From contig NZ_BNGS01000012.1 in NCBI RefSeq assembly GCF_014905555.1, positions 124,001 to 188,000 of the forward strand: a DNA stretch of 64,000 bases, written 5' to 3'. Below the pieces are notes generated by a model that searched no databases, was not told the DNA's origin, and was given only the letters and a program-made list of their open reading frames with translations. A program made the translations under genes and the position numbers. Shown here piece by piece: positions 27,359-34,427 of this stretch (position 1 is its first letter; each line of letters begins with the position of its first letter). This DNA is from Streptomyces sp. Y2F8-2 (GTDB lineage: Bacteria > Actinomycetota > Actinomycetes > Streptomycetales > Streptomycetaceae).

Positions 27359-27880
27359 GTGCCGCGCATCGAGGAGGACGAGGCACGGCGACGGTTCACC
27401 GACGCCCGCGTGGCGCGGCTGGCGACGGTGGACCCCGAGGGGCGCCCCCACCTCGTACCGGTCGTGTTCGCCGTGCGCGGCGACGGCGGGATCGTCATGG
27501 CCGTCGACCGCAAGCCCAAGAGCTCCCGGCAGCTGAAGCGGCTGCACAACATCGCCGTCCACCCGGCAGTGAGCATGCTGGTGGACGCGTACGGCGAGGA
27601 CTGGGAGCGGCTGTGGTGGGTACGGGCGGACGGAGGCGCCCGGGCCGTGCCGCCGGAGGCGTCCGAGGACGACGACCGCCGCGAGTACGACGCCGCGCTC
27701 GCCCTGCTGGGGCGGAAGTACCCCCAGTACCGGGACAGCCCGCCGGACGGACCGGTGGTCGTGGTCACCGTCCACCGCTGGAGCGGCTGGCGCGCCGGTC
27801 CCGAGTCCGGGGCGGCCGACAGGGAGCCGCACTCCGACACGACGAACCAGGAGGTTTCTCATGACCAGGCAGGTACGTGA
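27359..27880 (+). CDS. PPOX-class F420/FMN-binding protein (TIGR03668-like)
   Basis: A 173-residue split-barrel flavin or deazaflavin protein. The N-terminal segment RRRFTDARVARLATVDPEG and HLVPVVFAV are the cofactor-contacting strands, and VDRKPKSSRQLKRLHN matches the TIGR03668 subfamily of F420-dependent PPOX proteins. The substrate is unknown. GTG 27359 follows GAGGAGGAGCGG. The last 20 bases overlap the start of the CBS-domain gene, so the two are coupled. The 202 bases between it and the divergent pyrophosphatase carry the promoter, but no boxes are clear. Confidence 0.85.
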   Translation: MPRIEEDEARRRFTDARVARLATVDPEGRPHLVPVVFAVRGDGGIVMAVDRKPKSSRQLKRLHNIAVHPAVSMLVDAYGEDWERLWWVRADGGARAVPPEASEDDDRREYDAALALLGRKYPQYRDSPPDGPVVVVTVHRWSGWRAGPESGAADREPHSDTTNQEVSHDQAGT

Positions 27881-28286
27881 CGTGATGTCCCGTGGCACGG
27901 TCGCCGTCGAGCCGATGACCTCCGTGGCGCGGGCGGCTCGCCTGATGCGCGACGAGAACGTCGGCGACGTGCTGGTGACGTACGACAGCGACCTGTTCGG
28001 GGTGCTCACCGACCGCGACATCGTGGTCCGCCTGATCGCCGAGAACGGCGACCCGGACGCCACGACCGCGGGCTCGGTGTGCAGCCGTCCCCCCGTGGTG
28101 ACGCTCGCGCCCGACGACACCACCGACCACGCGGTCGCCCTGATGCGCCGACACGCGGTGCGCAGGCTGCCCGTCGTCGAGAAGAGCGGCTGCCCGGTCG
28201 GCATCGTCAGCCTGGGCGACCTCGCCGCGGCCGAGGACCCGCGTTCGGCTCTGGCGGACGTCAGCAGCGCCCCGCCCAACCGTTGA
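27861..28286 (+). CDS. Two-CBS-domain protein
   Basis: A 141-residue protein made of two CBS motifs and nothing else. The first covers about 6-65 (DVMSRGTVAVEPMTSVARAA ... VLTDRDIVVR) and the second about 72-130 (VCSRPPVVTLAPDDTTDHA ... GIVSLGDLA). Such modules bind adenosyl ligands and act as energy or redox sensors, often in hypoxia-responsive gene sets. The ATG at 27861 lies inside the preceding gene, with AGGAGG a few bases upstream. Confidence 0.9.
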   Translation: MTRQVRDVMSRGTVAVEPMTSVARAARLMRDENVGDVLVTYDSDLFGVLTDRDIVVRLIAENGDPDATTAGSVCSRPPVVTLAPDDTTDHAVALMRRHAVRRLPVVEKSGCPVGIVSLGDLAAAEDPRSALADVSSAPPNR

Positions 28287-28296
28287 GGGTCTCTCG

Positions 28297-28584
28297 TCAG
28301 TGCCGGGGTTCGGGTCCCCCCACATCGTCGACCACGGTGGTCCGGCGGGCCCTGCGCGCGCCCCGTGTCCGGTGCGTCGCCGCGCTCACCGTCGTGGCCA
28401 GGCCCAGCGCGAAGATCAGGGCCAGGGCGAGACCGGCGCAGAAGATGGCGAGGGTGTTCATGGTGGCGATGCTCTGACCGAACATCGACACGGTGTAGTG
28501 CGGGCCGCCGCCCAGATTGTCGGCGATCACCAGCCCGGTGAAGGCGGCGGTGGCCGCGAGGAGGAGCATTCCGAGGAAGCGCAT
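28297..28584 (-). CDS. Small membrane protein, LapA-like topology
   Basis: A 95-residue protein with two hydrophobic helices (about 2-22 and 42-63) joined by GGGPHYTVSMFGQ, then a basic cytoplasmic tail (HRTRGARRARR). The family is common in Streptomyces and has no known function. ATG 28584 was chosen over an ATG three codons earlier because GGGGAG is 9 bases upstream of it. Confidence 0.7.
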   Translation of the reverse strand: MRFLGMLLLAATAAFTGLVIADNLGGGPHYTVSMFGQSIATMNTLAIFCAGLALALIFALGLATTVSAATHRTRGARRARRTTVVDDVGGPEPRH

Positions 28585-28734
28585 CCGAGTCATCTCCCCA
28601 AAAAGTCGTGACACCCCTGCGGGTACCCGCCCCGGCAAGGGCCAGACAGCGGTGAAACCGCCCCCCGAGGCACCGCCGCGACGGCACAATGGCCGCCGGC
28701 GGCGCGTCACCGCCGAGGCCGAGGGGAGAGGGAC

Positions 28735-29553
28735 GTGAGCGAGCACCAGCGCCAGTCGGGCGGACCGACCCGGGTGGACACCCAGGTGGCCCACAACGCC
28801 CGGGTGTGGAACTACTGGATCGGCGGCCGGGACAACCACGAGATCGACCAGAAGGTCGGCGACCAGGTCGCGTCGATGTTCCCGGTGATCCGCGAAGTGG
28901 CCCGCGCGGACCGCGCCTTCCTCGGGCGGGCGGTCCGGTTCCTGGCCGACGAGCGCGGGGTGCGGCAGTTCCTGGACGTCGGCACCGGGCTGCCGACGCT
29001 GGACAACACCCACGAGATCGCCCAGCGCATCGCGCCCGAGTCCCGGATCGTGTACGTCGACAACGACCCCGTCGTGCTGGTCCACGCCCGCACCCTGCTG
29101 ACCAGCACTCCCGAGGGAGCCACCGACTACGTCGACGCCGACGTGCACGACCCGGACTCCGTCGTCCGCCGCGCGGCGGCCACCCTCCACCTCACCCGCC
29201 CCGTCGCCGTCATGATGCTCGGCATCCTCAACTTCGTCCTCGACACCGACCGGGCACGGGGCATCGTCCGCACCCTCATGTCCGCGGTGCCGTCCGGCAG
29301 TTACCTCGTTGTGACCCACCCCACCACGGACGCCGACCTCGGCGGGCAGGGCAACGTCGAGGCGATGCGGTTCTGGAACGACAACGCGACCCCGCCCATC
29401 ACCGCCCGCACCCGCGCGGAGGTCACGTCCTTCTTCGACGGACTGGACATCCTCGCCCCCGGCCTCGTCTCGTGCGCCCACTGGCGGCCCGACGCGGTCT
29501 CCGATTCCGCGGTCACCGTCCCGCAGTTCGGGGCGGTCGCCGTCAAGCCGTGA
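28735..29553 (+). CDS. SAM-dependent methyltransferase (DUF574/PF04672), second copy
   Basis: A 272-residue paralogue of the 7556-8368 product. It has the same N-terminal block (NARVWNYWIGGRDNHEIDQ), motif I (FLDVGTGLPTLDN), motif II (IVYVDNDPVVLVHAR) and the late 'APGLVSCAHWRPD' strand. GTG 28735 follows GGGGAGAGGGAC. Unlike the first copy, it is not coupled to another gene: the upstream small gene is divergent and the mannosyltransferase is convergent, 10 bases away. The methyl acceptor is unknown. Confidence 0.88.
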   Translation: MSEHQRQSGGPTRVDTQVAHNARVWNYWIGGRDNHEIDQKVGDQVASMFPVIREVARADRAFLGRAVRFLADERGVRQFLDVGTGLPTLDNTHEIAQRIAPESRIVYVDNDPVVLVHARTLLTSTPEGATDYVDADVHDPDSVVRRAAATLHLTRPVAVMMLGILNFVLDTDRARGIVRTLMSAVPSGSYLVVTHPTTDADLGGQGNVEAMRFWNDNATPPITARTRAEVTSFFDGLDILAPGLVSCAHWRPDAVSDSAVTVPQFGAVAVKP

Positions 29554-29563
29554 AGTGCCCCGC

Positions 29564-30814
29564 TCACAACGGGGTGTGGCTGAGCGTCATGAGGTACGTC
29601 CCGTAGGTCAGGGAGAGCAGGGTCAGCGCGATGCCGAGCAGACCGGCCTGTTTCGGCCGCACCCGCCAGGTCCGCACGAGCCCCCGCGCGAGCGGGATCA
29701 GCAACGGGAACGCGGGCAGCAGGAAACGCGGCTTCGACGCGTAGGGACCGGAACCGCCGACCGTGATCAGGAGCAGCATCCCGGCGTAGACGATCAGGGC
29801 CAGCGGCGCCCGGTCGACGCACAGCAGGCAGAACAGCAGGACGGCCGCCGCGACGATCACCAGGGCCAGGGGGTAGACGACCCTGCCGCCGTGCACCAGC
29901 AGTCCCTTGAGGAAGTGCAGCGAACCCGCACCGAAGTCGAAGCGGGAGTCCCAGGCGCGCTGCACCGTGAAGTAGCCGCCGAACAGATCACCCATATGGG
30001 CGCCCACCCACAGCACGAAACTCACCCAGCCGAGGGGGGCGACGGCGGCCCCGAACCACAGTCCGAGCGGGACCCGGCCGCGCCGCCTGACGATCTCGTG
30101 CACGGCGACGACGACCACCGCGGCAGCCACGGAGAATCCCGTGGGCCGGGACAGGCCCGCCAGGGCCGCCAGCACACCGGCCCACAGCCAGCGACCCGTC
30201 AGCACCGCGTACAGCGCCCAGACGGCGAGCGCGGTCAGCAGGGACTCGGTGTAGGCGAGGCTGAGGACGACGGACTGCGGCATCGCGGCCCACACTCCGA
30301 CGAGGACGGTGGCGACCGCGCGTCCGTACAGGCGGTGGCCGATCACGTAGATGCCGTACGCGGCCACCCCGGCTGCGCTCCAGGCGACCAGCAGGGCCGC
30401 GGTGCCCGGAGTGATCGGCAGGACGGTGTACACGGCGCGGATGAGTCCCGGGTACAGGGGGAAGAACGCCCAGTCCCGCTGGACGGCACCGTTGCGAAGG
30501 ATGTGGACGTAGGTGCCGTAGCCGTGCTGAGCGATGTGCAGGTACCAGCGGGAATCCCACGAGTGGGCCAGACCCTTGAGCATCGGGTGGCCGGTGAGGT
30601 GGTTCGCCACGGCGATCGCGACGATACCGGCCATGCGGATGGAGGCGAACAGCGCGAGGGCCGACGCGGCGCCGGGCAGAAGTCGTTTGTCGAAGGGAAG
30701 GTGGATGCGACGGGCACCGCCCCCGGTGCGCAGAGGGGCGGGGACGGGCGAGAGTGCGCTCACCCTCTGACCCTGCGATACCGGCGCACGGTCCGCAACG
30801 TGAGGTTTGGCCAT
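29564..30814 (-). CDS. PIG-V family polyprenyl-linked mannosyltransferase
   Basis: A membrane glycosyltransferase of about 416 residues with around nine hydrophobic segments. Near the N-terminal end WDSRWYLHIAQHGY carries the conserved Asp/Trp-Arg-Tyr block of the GPI mannosyltransferase II (PIG-V, PF04188) group, followed by FFPLYPGLI. AWDSRFDFGAG repeats the theme in a later loop. Such enzymes use a polyprenyl-phosphate sugar to mannosylate an exported acceptor. ATG 30814 sits 8 bases after a TATATG box and lacks a Shine-Dalgarno sequence; a GTG 18 bases upstream is an alternative start. Confidence 0.8.
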   Translation of the reverse strand: MAKPHVADRAPVSQGQRVSALSPVPAPLRTGGGARRIHLPFDKRLLPGAASALALFASIRMAGIVAIAVANHLTGHPMLKGLAHSWDSRWYLHIAQHGYGTYVHILRNGAVQRDWAFFPLYPGLIRAVYTVLPITPGTAALLVAWSAAGVAAYGIYVIGHRLYGRAVATVLVGVWAAMPQSVVLSLAYTESLLTALAVWALYAVLTGRWLWAGVLAALAGLSRPTGFSVAAAVVVVAVHEIVRRRGRVPLGLWFGAAVAPLGWVSFVLWVGAHMGDLFGGYFTVQRAWDSRFDFGAGSLHFLKGLLVHGGRVVYPLALVIVAAAVLLFCLLCVDRAPLALIVYAGMLLLITVGGSGPYASKPRFLLPAFPLLIPLARGLVRTWRVRPKQAGLLGIALTLLSLTYGTYLMTLSHTPL

Positions 30815-30955
30815 GGTTGGGTCATATACCACTGCTGTACGAGAATCTGGCGTGATGGAGTACTGAGGCAGGTGAGTTACGCACGCCTGAAAGGACGAAG
30901 TTCCGTGGTGGGGAGGTTGCCTGGCCGCCGGATGTTCTCACTCTTTCGCGTGACG

Positions 30956-30982
30956 AGTGGCACCGGCGCGGTCCCTGCCACT
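30956..30982. promoter_or_regulatory. Inverted repeat upstream of PAS-LuxR gene
   Basis: AGTGGCA (30956-30962) and TGCCACT (30976-30982) form a 7-bp dyad with a 13-base spacer, about 45 bases before the ATG of the regulator. It may be an operator or a small 5' hairpin. Confidence 0.4.
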
Positions 30983-31027
30983 TGACTGGGAGTGAACGCT
31001 TCTTTCCGCGACGGAAGGAGGACCCGC

Positions 31028-31723
31028 ATGGATTTCCGCCCCCAGCGGATACCCCTGCCGCCCACCAGATCCCCGGCGCCGGACAGCCGCGCGGCGGTCT
31101 TCTGGCGCAACCGCGCGCTGGGCCTGTTCGACCGGCTCCCGCTGCCCACGGCCTACTGCACGACCGACGGCACCATCCTGCGGGTCAACGCGGCCATGGC
31201 GGGGGAGTGGGGCACACTCGCCGGCCCCCTGCGCGGACGCAGCATCCTCGATCTGTTCCACCCGGAGACCAGGGACGAGTTGCGCGCCGTCACCGAGGCG
31301 ATCCGGCTGCACCGCAGGTCCCGTTACACCGTCGCGGTCGGCTGGACCACCGCGGCCGGCGTCGAGCGCCGCGGCGAGATGACCGTCGACCTGGTCGGCG
31401 AGGCCTCCCACAACGCGCCGGACCTGCTGCTGATGCTCCCCGTCCGCGAGGACGTCCCCGCCCCGGTGCAAGACTGCGGCGTCCCGCCCGTCAAGGCGGA
31501 CGAGATCGAGGCCCGGATCCTCGCGCTGGCGGCGGCCGGTTCCACGACCGGCCAGATCGCCTCCGCCGTGGGACTGACCGTGGACGGCGTCAACTACCAC
31601 TTCAAGCAGCTCTCGCGCCGCTGGGGTGTGACCGGCAAGGCGGCCCTGGTGGCGCGCGCCTACGTCGAGGGCGTCCTCGCGCCGGGCGCATGGCCGCCGG
31701 CCCCCGCACGGCCGGACGGCTGA
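31028..31723 (+). CDS. PAS-LuxR transcriptional regulator
   Basis: A 231-residue regulator. The PAS domain (about 32-145) begins LGLFDRLPLPTAYCTTDG, and the LuxR-type HTH (about 160-215) contains ILALAAAGSTTGQIASAVGL and VNYHFKQLSRRW. The size and order are those of the actinomycete PAS-LuxR group that includes the polyene-cluster activator PimM, but no polyketide cluster is present here. The DNA-binding half is atypical ('YHFKQLSRRWGVTGK'). ATG 31028 has GGAAGGAGG 6 bases before it. A dyad lies just upstream. The ligand is unknown. Confidence 0.85.
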   Translation: MDFRPQRIPLPPTRSPAPDSRAAVFWRNRALGLFDRLPLPTAYCTTDGTILRVNAAMAGEWGTLAGPLRGRSILDLFHPETRDELRAVTEAIRLHRRSRYTVAVGWTTAAGVERRGEMTVDLVGEASHNAPDLLLMLPVREDVPAPVQDCGVPPVKADEIEARILALAAAGSTTGQIASAVGLTVDGVNYHFKQLSRRWGVTGKAALVARAYVEGVLAPGAWPPAPARPDG

Positions 31724-31746
31724 CGGTGGCGACGCGGTGCTCTCCT

Positions 31747-31752
31747 TAGAGT
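31747..31752 (+). promoter_or_regulatory. -10 box of leaderless HAD gene
   Basis: TAGAGT ends 6 bases before the GTG at 31759, with no Shine-Dalgarno sequence between. Confidence 0.45.
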
Positions 31753-31758
31753 GGGTGC

Positions 31759-32247
31759 GTGACCAACGACAGCAGGCCCGTCGCCGTCTTCGACCTGGAC
31801 AACACCCTCGCCGACACCGCGCACCGGCAGCGCTTCCTGCGGACGGGACCGCGTGACTGGGACGCCTTCTTCGCCGCCGCGCCGCAGGATCCGCCGCTGG
31901 CCGAGGGGATCGCGCTCGCGCTGAGGACCGCCGAGGAGTGCGAGCTGGTCTATCTGACCGGGCGGCCTGCGCGCTGCCGGCGCGACACCCTCGACTGGCT
32001 GGCCGCCCACGGGCTGCCCGAGGGACGCCTTTACATGCGGTCGAACGGCGACCGCAGGCCCGCCCGCGTCACCAAGCTGGAACTGCTGCGCGAGCTGGCC
32101 CGCGGCCGGGAGGTCCGTGTTCTCGTCGATGACGACGAACTGGTCTGCCAGGACGCCGAACGAGCGGGTTTCACCGTCGTCCGTGCCCGGTGGGCGTCCC
32201 CGTCCGCCGACCTGAAGGACGCCCAGGAACGGGAGGGGCGGACCTGA
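31759..32247 (+). CDS. HAD-superfamily phosphatase (PNKP-like)
   Basis: A 162-residue single-domain HAD hydrolase. Motif I is VFDLDNTLAD (9-18), whose first Asp is the nucleophile; motif II is YLTGRP; a conserved Lys lies in RVTKLELL; and motif III is VLVDDDE. The arrangement resembles the C-terminal phosphatase domain of bacterial polynucleotide kinase-phosphatase and the LssY/acid phosphatase branch. The substrate is unknown. GTG 31759 follows a -10 box directly. The stop lies inside the loop of the hairpin at 32230-32260. Confidence 0.85.
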   Translation: MTNDSRPVAVFDLDNTLADTAHRQRFLRTGPRDWDAFFAAAPQDPPLAEGIALALRTAEECELVYLTGRPARCRRDTLDWLAAHGLPEGRLYMRSNGDRRPARVTKLELLRELARGREVRVLVDDDELVCQDAERAGFTVVRARWASPSADLKDAQEREGRT

Positions 32248-32260
32248 CGGGCCCCTCCCG
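32230..32260. terminator. Hairpin overlapping the HAD stop codon
   Basis: A 10-bp perfect stem (CGGGAGGGGC / GCCCCTCCCG) with an 11-base loop contains the TGA of the HAD gene. It lies between two convergent genes (HAD and dodecin) and may terminate both. Confidence 0.7.
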
Positions 32261-32316
32261 GGCGGACGTGTGAGGCCCGCCCCGGCGGACGTCGGACGCC
32301 CGTCCCTCGCCCTCCG

Positions 32317-32532
32317 CTACTCGCCGTGCTCGAGCCGGAAGCCCACCTTCAGGCCGACCTGGTAGTGCTCGATCCGCCCGTCCTCGATCCGGCCCCTGAC
32401 CTGGGTCACCTCGAACCAGTCCAGGTTGCGCAGGGTCTGCGAGGCGCGTTCGATACCGTTGCGGATGGCCTGGTCGATGCCCTCGGGCGAGCTGCCGACG
32501 ATCTCGGTGACCCGGTAGATGTGATCGGTCAT
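32317..32532 (-). CDS. Dodecin
   Basis: A 71-residue protein, the normal dodecin length. MTDHIYRVTEIVGSSPEG, AIRNGIERASQTLRNLDWFEV and VGLKVGFRLE match the family in order. Trp44 in NLDWFEV is the flavin-stacking residue. Dodecins assemble into hollow dodecamers that sequester flavins and sometimes CoA. The ATG at 32532 follows GGAGAGGAGC. Between it and the upstream egtD stop lies a minisatellite (32551-32619). Confidence 0.95.
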   Translation of the reverse strand: MTDHIYRVTEIVGSSPEGIDQAIRNGIERASQTLRNLDWFEVTQVRGRIEDGRIEHYQVGLKVGFRLEHGE

Positions 32533-32550
32533 GCGGATGCTCCTCTCCTT

Positions 32551-32619
32551 GGCGGGTGTCCGCGGGTGTCCGCGGGTGTCCGCGGGTGTCCGCGGGTGTC
32601 CGCGGTGTCCGCGGGTGTG
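32551..32619. repeat. 10-bp minisatellite, about seven units
   Basis: A tandem array of CGCGGGTGTC: perfect at 32561-32600 (four units), near-perfect at 32551, a 9-base variant at 32601 and CGCGGGTGTG at 32610. It occupies the gap between egtD and the dodecin start. Such arrays change copy number by slippage. Confidence 0.9.
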
Positions 32620-32631
32620 CCGCGCGCCGGC

Positions 32632-33603
32632 TCAGTCGGCCGGGCGCGCCGAGCTCAGGGACAGGGCGAACCTCCCTTCCCGGTCCGTCCACCAGTGCGT
32701 CAGGTCCAGTCCGGCGGCGGCCAGTTCCCGGCTCACACCGTCCTTGCGGAACTTCGCCGACACCTCCGTGCGCAGCTCCTCACCCTCGGCGAAGTCGACC
32801 GCCAGGCCCAGCGCCGGGACCTTCACGGTCTGCGCGGTGCGCGCCCGCAGCCGCATCTCGATCCACTCGTTGTCCGCGTCCCACAGCGCCACATGGTCGA
32901 AGGAGTCGGGGTCGAAGTCGGCGCCCAGCTCCCGGTTGACGACGGCCAGCACGTTCTTGTTGAACGCGGCCGTCACCCCGGCCGTGTCGTCGTACGCCGC
33001 CACCAGCACCGAGGGGTCCTTCACCAGGTCGGTGCCGAGCAGCAGCGTGTCCCCGGGTGCCATCAGGGCCCTCACGGCCTTGATGAACGTCGCCCGTTCC
33101 GCGGGCACCAGGTTGCCGATCGTGCCGCCGAGGAAGGCGACGAGCCGCGGCCCGGGCGTCTGAGGCAGCGTGAGGGCCGCCGTGAAGTCGGCGATGAGCG
33201 CGTGGACGTGCAGAGCGGGCCGCTCGGCGGCCAGGGCCTGTCCCGCCTGGGTGAGCGCGCTCTCGCTGACGTCGACGGGGACGTAGGTGTGCAGTCCGCT
33301 CATCGCGTCCAGCAGGTGCCGTGTCTTCTCGGACGAGCCGGAGCCCAGCTCGACCAGTGTGCGCGCGCCGGCCGCGGCCGCGATCTCCCCGGAGCGGGCG
33401 ATGAGGATCTCCCGTTCGGCGCGTGTGGGGTAGTACTCCGGCAGCTCGGTGATCTCTTCGAACAGGTCGCTGCCGTGGGCGTCGTAGAACCACTTCGGGG
33501 GCAGCGTCTTGGGGCTGCCGGTGAGGCCGGTCAGGACGTCCGTGCGCAGCGCGGCGTCCGTGGCGTCCTCGGGCAGGGTGCGGGTGAGATGGAACGGGCT
33601 CAC
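32632..33603 (-). CDS. egtD: EgtD, L-histidine N-alpha-methyltransferase
   Basis: A 323-residue enzyme that trimethylates histidine to hercynine, the first carbon-skeleton step of ergothioneine synthesis. It has the EgtD N-terminal FYDAHGSDLFEEITELPEYY, SAM loop LVELGSGSSEKTRHLLDAM (about 85-103) and the later ELGADFDPDSFDHVALWD segment typical of the family. It is the last gene of egtABCD, and its GTG overlaps the egtC stop (GTGA). The sequence ends in SSARPAD, with the minisatellite array following. Confidence 0.95.
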   Translation of the reverse strand: MSPFHLTRTLPEDATDAALRTDVLTGLTGSPKTLPPKWFYDAHGSDLFEEITELPEYYPTRAEREILIARSGEIAAAAGARTLVELGSGSSEKTRHLLDAMSGLHTYVPVDVSESALTQAGQALAAERPALHVHALIADFTAALTLPQTPGPRLVAFLGGTIGNLVPAERATFIKAVRALMAPGDTLLLGTDLVKDPSVLVAAYDDTAGVTAAFNKNVLAVVNRELGADFDPDSFDHVALWDADNEWIEMRLRARTAQTVKVPALGLAVDFAEGEELRTEVSAKFRKDGVSRELAAAGLDLTHWWTDREGRFALSLSSARPAD

Positions 33604-34427
33604 GTGCGGGGCTCCTCGGGTGATGGGGGTGCCCCCACTCGAACGGAGCCGAAAGTGGGGGAGGATGCCATGTCGTCGCGCGGGTCCTTGAGCGGGGTCA
33701 GCAGGACGTCGGTGGTGTCGGCCGTGAGCAGCGTGCGGTCGGGCACCTCCTGCCAGCGCGAGTCGTCGTCGTGGGGCTCGGAGGCGACGACGATGCTGCT
33801 GCCCGGCTCGGCGAGGTACCACAGGGTGTCGCCCCACGCGGTCGCCGCGATCGTCGAGCCGTTGGTGAGCAGCAGGTTGAGCCGGGAGTCGGGGGCCGCC
33901 GCGGCGATCTCGAGCACGGTGTCGGTCAGCGCCTGCCCCCCGTCGTCGCCGGCGCGCAGCCGGTTCAGCACGAGCGCCCAGACGAGGGCCGAGTCGGTGC
34001 GGGCCTCCAGCGACAGCAGTTCGGCCGGCGGCAGGGACCGGGCGAGGGCGGCGACGGAGCGCGGCCATCCGGGCACGGCCCCGTTGTGGCTGAACAGCCA
34101 CCGGCCCGCCGCGAACGGCGCCGCCGCGGCCTCTCCCGCGGCGCACCCTTCGGTCGCGTCCCGTACGGCCGCAAGCAGCGCACCGGAGCGCACGACCCGC
34201 GCCAGATCGGTGAAGGACGGGTCGCTCCAGATGGGCTCCATCCGGCGGTACCGCGCGGGCACCGGATCACCCTCGGCGTACCAGCCGACGCCGAACCCGT
34301 CGGCGTTGACCGTCCCGTACCGCTGTCGCCGCGGCTCCCACGACTGCCGGTACAGGCTGTGCGACGGCTCCTTGAGGAGCCGGCCGAGCGGCTCCTCGGG
34401 GCCCAGGTAGGCGAGATGACGGCACAT
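33600..34427 (-). CDS. egtC: EgtC, gamma-glutamyl amidohydrolase of ergothioneine pathway
   Basis: A 275-residue class II glutamine amidotransferase-type Ntn hydrolase. It starts MCRHLAYLG; Cys2 becomes the N-terminal nucleophile after Met removal. VNADGFGVGWYAEG and LFSHNGAVPGW are the conserved amidotransferase loops. It removes glutamate from the sulfoxide conjugate made by EgtB. Both ends overlap neighbours (ATGA with egtB, GTGA with egtD). The C-terminal tail (SSPTFGSVRVGAPPS) is coded by an inverted-repeat element (33623-33668) and is probably not part of the ancestral protein. Confidence 0.95.
   Translation of the reverse strand: MCRHLAYLGPEEPLGRLLKEPSHSLYRQSWEPRRQRYGTVNADGFGVGWYAEGDPVPARYRRMEPIWSDPSFTDLARVVRSGALLAAVRDATEGCAAGEAAAAPFAAGRWLFSHNGAVPGWPRSVAALARSLPPAELLSLEARTDSALVWALVLNRLRAGDDGGQALTDTVLEIAAAAPDSRLNLLLTNGSTIAATAWGDTLWYLAEPGSSIVVASEPHDDDSRWQEVPDRTLLTADTTDVLLTPLKDPRDDMASSPTFGSVRVGAPPSPEEPRT
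33623..33668. repeat. Short palindromic interspersed repeat inside egtC 3' end
   Basis: The element holds an 8-bp inverted repeat (CCCCCACT at 33632-33639, AGTGGGGG at 33654-33661) around GAACGGAGCCGAA. On the opposite strand it aligns with the element at 37627-37670 (shared blocks CCTCCCCCA, CGTTCGAG, CCCCCAT). This is a common Streptomyces intergenic repeat type, as I remember it. Confidence 0.65.

Noticed and set aside
30956..31027. PimM-type binding box upstream of the PAS-LuxR gene
   Set aside because: The AGTGGCA/TGCCACT dyad does not fit the CTVGGGAWWTCCCBAG consensus, as I remember it; listed only as an inverted repeat.
32551..32619. CRISPR-like array
   Set aside because: Units are 10 bp, directly adjacent with no spacers, so this is a minisatellite.
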